From Bacteroidota bacterium (GTDB lineage Bacteria > Bacteroidota > Bacteroidia > Bacteroidales > JAAYUG01), in the NCBI GenBank assembly GCA_021812865.1, contig JAKAMP010000175.1:1-6477 (forward strand): a DNA stretch of 6,477 nucleotides, written 5' to 3'. The notes beneath the pieces were generated by a model. It ran no database searches and was not told the origin of the DNA. It saw nothing but the letters and a program-made list of their open reading frames with translations. The first letter of the stretch is position 1; each line of letters starts with the position of its first letter. Positions 1 through 5,592 of the stretch are shown in pieces. The translations under genes were made by a program, and so were the position numbers.

Positions 1-1509
1 ATTCTGCTGGCACATACCCGCGGCATTCCCTGTTATTATAAAGTTTTCTCGATGAACCAGGACAGCCTGGATATCCGGATTCCGAAAGAAAACTTTCCCA
101 CCGGTATAGCCCAGCTGACCCTATTCAACGGAAGGGGCCTTCCTGCAGCCGAGCGGCTCGTATTCATTAACCATCATGATACCCTGAAGTTCGGCCTCAG
201 CAGGATTACCGACAGTACCACGGTCAATGGACATGAAAAACTGCAGGTTATCATTACCGATAGCCGGGGAAATCCTGTAAAAGGCAACTTCTCAGCCTCG
301 GCTGTGGTTGTTCCTGAGGCAGGCCCCCTGCCTGAGTCAAATATGCAGAATTATTTATGGCTTACCTCCGACCTCAGGGGTCCCGTTGATGATCCGCAAT
401 ATTATTTCAGCAGCATGGATGCATCGAGGGAAGAAGCGCTTGACCTGCTCATGATGACCAACGGGTGGAGGCGTTTCGACTGGAACAGCCTGATGGCGGG
501 AAAATTCCCGAAGATCAGCAATCCGGAAGTAAAAGGAATCTCTATTGGCGGAAAAATAACCAGGAACTTCTTCCAGATTCCGGTCAGGCAGGCACGGGTG
601 TACCTTACTATTCTCAATGCATACAACGACTATTATTCAACAAGGACCGATGAGAATGGCAACTTCAGCTTCAATAGCCTGGATTATGCCGATACACTTA
701 ATGTAGTACTCGAGGCCACCAAACCAAACGGAAAACATAATGTAGTGATCAACATCGATGAAACTGCTACGCCTGCCACACAGGTACGGAATGGGGAAAC
801 CTTTGACCAGCTGGTTCTGAGCAGGGGAGAAGACTGGAAATTCGGGAAAGTGAAAAGGCGTGATTTTTCGCAAAGAGACCTGGAAAGAAAAAAGAAGCTG
901 GAGAAGTATTCTGCATTTCGCCTGCACAGCGAATCTGACAATGTATTGTTCATGGATGACATTCCCGATGGCTATTCTGATCTGTCCCAGGTAATACAGG
1001 GCCGCGTACCCGGGGTTACCGTTACCGGTAATTCTGTACAAATCAGGGGAGTTCATTCCATGTTCGGCAGCAATGATCCGCTGTTTCTTGTGGATGGGGC
1101 CATTGCCGATTTCGAAACCTTCAAAACGATCAATCCGAAGGATGTGGAATTTATTGAGTTTCTGAAAGGATCAAATACCGCTATCTATGGCATCAGGGGG
1201 TCAAACGGGGTAATTGCCGTTTACACCAAGCGTGGCGATTTCATGAAAAGGGGATTCTTTGATTTCCAGATGCTGGCTTACTATACCCCAAGGAAATTTT
1301 ATTCGCCATATATTACAGGCCAGGCAGATGAATCCGCTCAAAACAGCGGAAATGTTACCCTTGCCTGGAATCCCAGGCTGATCCCGGACCGGTCGGGAAA
1401 AACTATTTTTTCAGTATTCAATGCCGGTGGTAAGGTTTACCGGATTGTGATTGAAGGCCTATCGGATGATGGAAAACCAGGAACCTATACGGAAATCATT
1501 CATCCCTGA
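1..1509 (+). CDS. Macroglobulin-like / TonB-plug domain surface protein, 5'-truncated (C-terminal 502 residues)
   Basis: The reading frame is open to the left edge, so the ATG at 52 is probably internal and the true start lies upstream of the window. Residues here count from base 1. Segments seen in order: a beta-rich macroglobulin (MG2)-like stretch around 20-60 with the phrase FPTGIAQLTLFN; a second beta-rich stretch around 75-110; a conserved helical segment around 117-160 ending in NGWRRFDW; a carboxypeptidase-regulatory-like beta domain around 180-250; a TonB-receptor plug-like domain around 318-413 with QGRVPGV, VQIRGV, PLFLVDG, INPKDVEFIEFLKG and YGIRGSNGVI; and a final Ig/macroglobulin-like strand set around 451-495 (LAWNPRLIPD, VIEGLSDDGKPG). 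It ends about 90 residues after the plug, so no 22-strand barrel follows and it is not a normal TonB-dependent transporter. The role is unknown; an envelope or surface location is inferred. No clear terminator is seen between it and the convergent gene at 1583. Confidence 0.87.
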   Translation: MLLAHTRGIPCYYKVFSMNQDSLDIRIPKENFPTGIAQLTLFNGRGLPAAERLVFINHHDTLKFGLSRITDSTTVNGHEKLQVIITDSRGNPVKGNFSASAVVVPEAGPLPESNMQNYLWLTSDLRGPVDDPQYYFSSMDASREEALDLLMMTNGWRRFDWNSLMAGKFPKISNPEVKGISIGGKITRNFFQIPVRQARVYLTILNAYNDYYSTRTDENGNFSFNSLDYADTLNVVLEATKPNGKHNVVINIDETATPATQVRNGETFDQLVLSRGEDWKFGKVKRRDFSQRDLERKKKLEKYSAFRLHSESDNVLFMDDIPDGYSDLSQVIQGRVPGVTVTGNSVQIRGVHSMFGSNDPLFLVDGAIADFETFKTINPKDVEFIEFLKGSNTAIYGIRGSNGVIAVYTKRGDFMKRGFFDFQMLAYYTPRKFYSPYITGQADESAQNSGNVTLAWNPRLIPDRSGKTIFSVFNAGGKVYRIVIEGLSDDGKPGTYTEIIHP

Positions 1510-1582
1510 ACGCCAAAAATAGGATACAACTTCCCGTGTTTTAGGCAGAATAAGTTAACAGATACAGATTACCGGAGGGAAA

Positions 1583-1930
1583 TCAGTTCAAATCGGATGT
1601 TGCAGCCAGTTCAATAGGATGACCCGATACAACGAGTTCATCATGGAGTTGCATCATGTCGATCAGTTCGTATGCCTCATCGGATACATTGCAGAGAGAA
1701 AGCCGGACGCTGTGGCTCCTGGCCAGGTTTGACAGGGAAACTAGCTCCCCGAAACTCTTGGCATCTATAAAATGAATATTATTCAAATCGATAAAAATGC
1801 TTTTGCAGCACTGATTAAGGTGCTTAACCACCTCTTCCTTCAAGGCCTGGGCCACACCGTTGGTAATCCTGTAAGTACCCTGAAATTTAATATGCAAAAC
1901 ATCCTTCTGAATGTGATCTGACAATAACAT
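1583..1930 (-). CDS. STAS-domain protein, anti-sigma factor antagonist-like
   Basis: This 115-residue protein is essentially one STAS domain. It has an N-terminal strand pair (DVLHIKFQGTYRI), a helix (VAQALKEEVVKHL), the central strand and loop IFIDLNNIHFIDAKSFGEL (residues 45-63), a helix, then the strand VRLSLCNV and a C-terminal helix with DMMQLHDELVV. STAS proteins of the SpoIIAA/RsbV type bind anti-sigma kinases and are switched by phosphorylation of Ser/Thr in the D-S-S/T loop. Here the loop reads D56-A57-K58-S59-F60-G61, so the usual acceptor position carries Lys. The protein may therefore be non-phosphorylatable or use another residue; this is inference. The ATG at 1930 is supported by GGGAGG at 1935-1940, four bases upstream. 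No kinase, phosphatase or sigma factor gene is adjacent, so partners would be encoded elsewhere. The gene appears monocistronic. Confidence 0.85.
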   Translation of the reverse strand: MLLSDHIQKDVLHIKFQGTYRITNGVAQALKEEVVKHLNQCCKSIFIDLNNIHFIDAKSFGELVSLSNLARSHSVRLSLCNVSDEAYELIDMMQLHDELVVSGHPIELAATSDLN

Positions 1931-1934
1931 TATT

Positions 1935-1940
1935 CCTCCC
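1935..1940 (-). promoter_or_regulatory. Strong Shine-Dalgarno site of the STAS gene
   Basis: On the minus strand GGGAGG lies four bases before the ATG at 1930. It fixes that start. Such purine-rich sites are uncommon before genes in this phylum, and the other complete genes in this window lack one. Confidence 0.7.
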
Positions 1941-1991
1941 TCTTTCTAGTTTCAGATTTACTCCTTGTGAAAGTATGCAGTATTTATGCAA

Positions 1992-2021
1992 CAAATGTAA
2001 ACGAGGATTCGAATTTATCAA
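1992..2021 (-). promoter_or_regulatory. Bacteroidetes-type promoter of the STAS gene (TTG-N19-TACATTTG)
   Basis: On the minus strand TTG (2021-2019) is followed after 19 bases by TACATTTG (1999-1992), a full match to the Bacteroidetes -7 consensus TAnnTTTG with a -33-like TTG at accepted spacing. Transcription would start near 1985, giving a leader of roughly 55 bases before the ATG at 1930. No transcript data are available here. Confidence 0.55.
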
Positions 2022-2163
2022 CAGCTTTTTGACTAAATCTGATTTTGACCAATTATTTATCCTGAGTGACAATCAATTAAAAAATGCTGACCAGAGGAAA
2101 ACTTCTTTGAATTCCTTCCAAATAGGTTGATAAGATATACGGGAAATGCCAGTTATAAAATAG

Positions 2164-2190
2164 CAGATCCGGGCTTGCAGCCCGGATCTG
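2164..2190 (-). terminator. Intrinsic terminator after the outer-membrane protein gene
   Basis: A perfect 11-bp inverted repeat (CAGATCCGGGC at 2164-2174 and its complement at 2180-2190) encloses a 5-base loop. Read on the minus strand it begins about 25 bases after the stop codon at 2216 and is followed by CTATTTTATAACT, a short and interrupted T-rich tail. The plus-strand side is also moderately T-rich, but no plus-strand gene ends close by. The stem is strong and the U-tract is modest. Confidence 0.75.
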
Positions 2191-2215
2191 GTTATATTTG
2201 TATTCGGTTGCGCAG

Positions 2216-2857
2216 CTAGAATGCGTAACCGAAATTAAAGCCAAAGGTTACGCTGACCCCGGCCTTCCCCGTCAGGTCACTCATATTAAATGAAGTGGTT
2301 CCGGATGAATTGCTGAACACCCATTGCTTGTCCTTAAAGCCAAGGCCTGTGAATACATCCAAGGCAAACCCGCCCTGGGTAATGACCTGGTAGCCTAATA
2401 CTGCAGCCACATTCAACTTAGTAGCCTTGATAAAATCGGAAGTGTTCTTTTTGTTCTTGATTTTTGCTTCAGCATAGGAAACATAGGGCGCCACATAGAA
2501 TCCCTTGGGCGCTTTATCGGAGGTGACAAAGAATTTATACATCAGCTGACCGCGGAATCCGCCTACGCCAATAGAAGTTATGGAGTCTCCCAGTTTTGAA
2601 AGATTGACCAGCGCGCTCGGTCCTACATATCCTAGTCCGATCTCAATAGACTGTTTTGGAAGTGTTCTCGCCTCAAACAAAACCCTGTATTCACCGGTAA
2701 TCGGAACAATAATAACCCAGAACGGGCCGCCAAGAGCAGACAAAGAATTTGTTTTAATTGTATACTTGAAATCCTTGGTTTCCTGTGCCTGAGCCTGGCT
2801 AAGGCCAAACGACATAATCAGCACTAGGGTGATCACGATTGCGAAAAGTCGTTTCAT
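2216..2857 (-). CDS. Secreted outer-membrane beta-barrel-like protein (DUF3575-like), function unknown
   Basis: From the ATG at 2857 the product is 213 residues. It starts with MKRLF, then a hydrophobic run (AIVITLVLIMSFGL) and a probable signal peptidase I site after AQA, about residue 24. There is no lipobox cysteine. The mature part is rich in alternating polar/hydrophobic strands separated by Gly/Asn/Lys turns (for example IEIGLGYVGP, GQLMYKFFV, GFYVAPYVSYAEAKI, VAAVLGYQV, ALDVFTGLGF) and ends in FGFNFGYAF, a terminal aromatic as expected for BAM-inserted barrels. The opening IKTNSLSALGG recalls the DUF3575 family of Bacteroidetes outer-membrane proteins; that match is from memory and not tested. 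An in-frame ATG at 2902 exists, but it adds 15 non-signal-like residues and lies upstream of the predicted -7 element, so 2857 is preferred. It is a single gene between a promoter candidate and a terminator. No ligand or activity can be inferred. Confidence 0.82.
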   Translation of the reverse strand: MKRLFAIVITLVLIMSFGLSQAQAQETKDFKYTIKTNSLSALGGPFWVIIVPITGEYRVLFEARTLPKQSIEIGLGYVGPSALVNLSKLGDSITSIGVGGFRGQLMYKFFVTSDKAPKGFYVAPYVSYAEAKIKNKKNTSDFIKATKLNVAAVLGYQVITQGGFALDVFTGLGFKDKQWVFSNSSGTTSFNMSDLTGKAGVSVTFGFNFGYAF

Positions 2858-2891
2858 GATGCTCAAATTTAAGGGGTTAAATTGATTATCT

Positions 2892-2921
2892 CCAAGGTAC
2901 AAAAAAAACAGCTGAATTCAA
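2892..2921 (-). promoter_or_regulatory. Bacteroidetes-type promoter of the outer-membrane protein gene (TTG-N19-TACCTTGG)
   Basis: On the minus strand TTG (2921-2919) precedes TACCTTGG (2899-2892) by 19 bases. The -7 element differs from TAnnTTTG at one position. An 8-base T run lies inside the spacer. The predicted transcription start, near 2885, gives a leader of about 28 bases to the ATG at 2857. Confidence 0.45.
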
Positions 2922-2998
2922 GCATTTTCATAAAATTCACTCATAGCCTCCGCCTCCGCTTGCCTGTTCCGGTGTCAAAGCCTTGTATGGTATTCACC

Positions 2999-3028
2999 AA
3001 AAAAAAATCCCTGCGGTTAGCGGGGATT
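2999..3028 (-). terminator. Intrinsic terminator of aspS
   Basis: On the minus strand AATCCCCGC (3028-3020), loop TAACC, then GCAGGGATT (3014-3006) form a 9-bp stem with one C/A mismatch. The stem runs directly into a T tract (nine Ts at 3007-2999, the first two shared with the stem). It sits about 22 bases after the aspS stop at 3050, the expected place, and isolates aspS from the outer-membrane protein gene downstream. Confidence 0.82.
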
Positions 3029-3049
3029 GGTTTATCTGGCCAAAAGCGA

Positions 3050-4804
3050 TCATTTTTTCAGTTCGACGCGGATGGAAAGTTCCTTAAATTGTTCTTCTGA
3101 TATTTCCGAGGGAGAATCCATCATCATATCGCGTCCCATATTGTTTTTTGGGAATGCAATTACATCGCGGATTGAGCTTTCACCTGCAAATAGAGCTGTC
3201 AGGCGATCGAATCCAAAGGCGATACCTCCATGCGGGGGGGCGCCAAAACGGAAAGCATTCATCAGGAACCCGAATTTCATTTCAGCCTCCTCTGCGCTGA
3301 AACCTAACACTTTGAACATCAACTGCTGCCGTTCTTTGTTAAAAATTCTGATCGAACCTCCTCCCATTTCCGTTCCGTTGATTACCAGGTCATATGCCTT
3401 AGCCCTTACACGGCCGGGATCGGATTCAAAATAAGCAACATCCTCATCCATTGGAGAAGTAAAAGGATGGTGCATCGCATACCAGCGTTTGGTCTCTTCA
3501 TCCCACTCGAGTAATGGGAAGTCAATGACCCACAATGGCTTAAATACGTCGTCCTTTCTCAGTCCAAGCCTGTTTCCCATTTCCAGCCTGAGTTCTCCCA
3601 GGGCCGACAGCGTTTTCTTACGATCGCCGGCAAGAATAAGGATCAGGTCGCCCTGAGCGCCTTCCATGGTACTGAACCAGTTCTTCAGATCCTCTGAAGT
3701 GAAAAATTTATCAACGCTTGATTTCAGACTGCCGTCCTGCCCGTATTTTGCGTAGACCAGTCCTTTTGCCCCAATCTGCGGTTTTTTCACAAAATCGGTA
3801 AGGGCATCCAGTTCCTTTCTTGAATATTCCGAACAGCCTGCAGCACAAATAGCGCCCACATATTCGGCAGAATCGAATACCTGGAACCCTTTCCCCTTGA
3901 CCGCTCCTGTGATTTCCTTGATCTTCATGCCAAACCTCAGGTCGGGTTTGTCCACGCCATAACTGCTCATTGCTTCCTGGAAACTCATCCGGGTAAAGGG
4001 TTCTTTGAATTCAATCCCTTTGATCGATTTGAACAGGTGACGAGTCATACCCTCAAATATCTGCAGGATATCCTCGCGGTCAACGAAAGCCATTTCGCAG
4101 TCGATCTGGGTAAATTCAGGCTGCCGGTCGGCGCGAAGGTCCTCGTCGCGGAAACATTTAACTATCTGGAAGTACCTATCGTAACCGGCCACCATGAGGA
4201 GCTGCTTGAGTTGTTGGGGCGACTGGGGCAGGGCATAAAACTGGCCCGGGTTCATACGCGAAGGAACAACAAAATCTCTTGCCCCTTCCGGCGTCGATTT
4301 CATAAGCACAGGGGTCTCAATTTCGATAAATTTCTGGGAATCCATGTAATTTCTCACCTCCTGAGCCATGCGGTGCCTCAACTCGAGGTTGCGTCGCAAA
4401 GGAGCCCTGCGCAGGTCGAGGTAGCGGTATTTCATTCTGAGTTCGTCGCCGCCATCCGAAACATCTTCGATGGTAAACGGCGGTACCTCCGACTTATTCA
4501 GCACCCGCAACTCCTCTACGAATATTTCAATGTCCCCTGTGGGAATTTTCGGGTTCTTGTTGCTCCTCTCCTTCACTACGCCCCTGGCCTGGATAACATA
4601 TTCACGTCCCAGTTTCCTGGCTTCGCCACATAAAGCAACATTCTGATCCATGTTAAAAACCAGCTGTGTAATGCCGTAGCGGTCACGCAGATCGATGAAG
4701 GTCATCCCTCCCAGGTCGCGTGAACGTTGCACCCAACCGGACAGCGTCACAGTCTGCTCTATGCTTTTCAGGCTCAATTCCCCACAGGTGTGTGTACGAA
4801 ACAT
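3050..4804 (-). CDS. aspS: Aspartate--tRNA ligase (AspRS), class IIb, bacterial type
   Basis: This cytosolic enzyme charges tRNA-Asp with aspartate using ATP. The product is complete at 584 residues, in the usual bacterial range of about 580-600. It begins [10 protein letters not shown], the standard AspRS N-terminus, which supports the ATG at 4804. The anticodon-binding OB fold occupies about residues 15-105 ([22 protein letters not shown]). The class II catalytic core follows: QSPQQLKQ at 194-201, motif 2 [16 protein letters not shown] at 218-233, and motif 3 GIAFGFDRL at 527-535, with [11 protein letters not shown] at 477-487. The bacterial GAD-type insertion lies between, about 285-425. 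Leu31 in RDLGG is the residue linked to discriminating AspRS; enzymes that also charge tRNA-Asn tend to have His there. There is no Shine-Dalgarno site. The gene is divergent from tadA across a 227-base repeat-rich spacer, and no clear promoter was recognised. Confidence 0.98.
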   Translation of the reverse strand: MFRTHTCGELSLKSIEQTVTLSGWVQRSRDLGGMTFIDLRDRYGITQLVFNMDQNVALCGEARKLGREYVIQARGVVKERSNKNPKIPTGDIEIFVEELRVLNKSEVPPFTIEDVSDGGDELRMKYRYLDLRRAPLRRNLELRHRMAQEVRNYMDSQKFIEIETPVLMKSTPEGARDFVVPSRMNPGQFYALPQSPQQLKQLLMVAGYDRYFQIVKCFRDEDLRADRQPEFTQIDCEMAFVDREDILQIFEGMTRHLFKSIKGIEFKEPFTRMSFQEAMSSYGVDKPDLRFGMKIKEITGAVKGKGFQVFDSAEYVGAICAAGCSEYSRKELDALTDFVKKPQIGAKGLVYAKYGQDGSLKSSVDKFFTSEDLKNWFSTMEGAQGDLILILAGDRKKTLSALGELRLEMGNRLGLRKDDVFKPLWVIDFPLLEWDEETKRWYAMHHPFTSPMDEDVAYFESDPGRVRAKAYDLVINGTEMGGGSIRIFNKERQQLMFKVLGFSAEEAEMKFGFLMNAFRFGAPPHGGIAFGFDRLTALFAGESSIRDVIAFPKNNMGRDMMMDSPSEISEEQFKELSIRVELKK

Positions 4805-4840
4805 ATGCTTGTTAATTTAATAATATTTTTATTCAGGGCT

Positions 4841-4987
4841 TTTAGCTATTGGCCATTGGCTTTTGACTTTTAACTTCTGGCCCATTGGCGATTGGTGATT
4901 GGTGATTTGCTGCTTACTACTACTTGTTTATTTGTGATTTGTTGCTTACTCCTTGTGATTTGTGAATGGTTATTGGCTATTCATGTA
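4841..4987. repeat. Degenerate heptameric tandem repeat between aspS and tadA
   Basis: The spacer reads almost entirely as variants of a 7-base unit. ATTGG occurs at 4848, 4855, 4884, 4891, 4898 and 4972, with 7-base steps inside each cluster. TTTGACT/TTTAACT (4862-4875) and TTGTGAT/TTGTTGC (4932-4945, again at 4953) keep the same period with a few one-base phase slips. A longer copy, GTGATTTGCTGCTTACT at 4902-4918, recurs at 4934-4950 with one mismatch. No protein frame or hairpin accounts for it. The promoters of both flanking genes should lie in or beside it, yet no good TAnnTTTG box was found. Confidence 0.65.
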
Positions 4988-5031
4988 GTTTGCCATGACC
5001 TTCTTTAATTGCTTGCGAAAATAGCAAGAAA

Positions 5032-5508
5032 ATGCGAATTTTAACGATTCAAAGAAATTATATGGCCTGGCCGGTTTTTTCGAAAGAATACTTTATGCAG
5101 GAGGCTTTGAAAGAAGCCTTTAAAGCCCGCGAAACGGACGAAGTACCTGTCGGGGCAGTGATCGTGGTCAACAACCGGATTGTGGGGCGCGGATACAACC
5201 AGACGGAAACCTTGAATGATGTGACAGCCCATGCCGAGATGCTGGCTTTCACCAGTGCGGCGGGAACATTGAACAGCAAATATCTTGACGAGTGCACCCT
5301 GTATGTAACGCTCGAGCCCTGCACCATGTGTGCCGGAGCAGCATTCTGGACGCAGATTGGATCTATTGTTTATGGAGCAAGCGATCCAAAACGGGGATTC
5401 AGCTTGCTCTCCCCTTCCCCGCTTCACCCAGCAACGACAGTAACCGGGGGCATACTGGAAAACGAATGTTCACAGCTGCTGAAGGAATTTTTCCGCAAAA
5501 AACGATAA
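5032..5508 (+). CDS. tadA: tRNA-specific adenosine deaminase (A34 to inosine)
   Basis: TadA deaminates adenosine 34 of tRNA-Arg(ACG) to inosine, allowing one tRNA to read CGU, CGC and CGA. The 158-residue product is a CDA-fold zinc deaminase: YFMQEALKEA (20-29) as the first helix, VPVGAVIV (38-45), the H-A-E motif at 67-69 (zinc ligand His67, proton-shuttle Glu69) within NDVTAHAEM, and PCTMC at 96-100 (zinc ligands Cys97 and Cys100). YGASDPKRGF at 114-123 and the C-terminal helix ending in FFRKKR complete a full-length enzyme. The start is uncertain. An in-frame ATG at 5062 (MAWPVFSKEYF) gives 148 residues, closer to the conserved family start; neither ATG has a Shine-Dalgarno site. Other guanine or cytosine deaminases share the fold, but PCTMC with DPKRGF favours TadA. 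Confidence 0.95.
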   Translation: MRILTIQRNYMAWPVFSKEYFMQEALKEAFKARETDEVPVGAVIVVNNRIVGRGYNQTETLNDVTAHAEMLAFTSAAGTLNSKYLDECTLYVTLEPCTMCAGAAFWTQIGSIVYGASDPKRGFSLLSPSPLHPATTVTGGILENECSQLLKEFFRKKR

Positions 5509-5592
5509 ACCGCCTGTAAATTGAAGAGCGGGAGTAAACTAACATCGCCTAAAAAATAAATCATTCCCTACTGTCTTCTCCCTGCCCGCAGG

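Noticed and set aside
52..54. ATG at 52 as the start of the plug protein
   Set aside because: The frame is open to base 1 and the upstream residues (TRGIPCYYKVFS) fit the same beta-rich domain, so this is probably an internal methionine.
1510..1582. Possible terminator between the plug-protein gene and the convergent STAS gene
   Set aside because: No stem of five or more pairs followed by a T tract could be found by eye.
1887..2072. 61-residue minus-strand frame overlapping the STAS gene start
   Set aside because: It spans the predicted STAS promoter and leader, overlaps the STAS gene in another frame, and its translation has no recognisable domain or ribosome binding site.
2580..2792. 70-residue plus-strand frame inside the outer-membrane protein gene
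   Set aside because: It is antisense to a coherent signal-peptide-bearing protein and has no start context or domain.
3027..3434. 135-residue plus-strand frame over the aspS 3' end
   Set aside because: It is antisense to conserved AspRS motif 3 and overlaps the aspS terminator; a shadow frame.
4037..4633. 198-residue plus-strand frame antisense to aspS
   Set aside because: It lies wholly inside a certain aspS gene; its translation looks like a reverse-strand shadow of a GC-richer coding region, with no domain.
4960..4992. Possible tadA promoter, TTTG followed 23 bases later by TAGTTTG
   Set aside because: The -7 candidate is one base short of TAnnTTTG and the T-rich repeat background makes chance matches likely.
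5041..5427. 128-residue minus-strand frame antisense to tadA
   Set aside because: It mirrors the conserved zinc-motif region of tadA and has no family resemblance of its own.
5509..5592. Possible shared terminator between convergent tadA and aroA
   Set aside because: Only short GC pairings (such as GCGGG with CCCGC about 55 bases apart) are visible, with no compact stem and no T tract.
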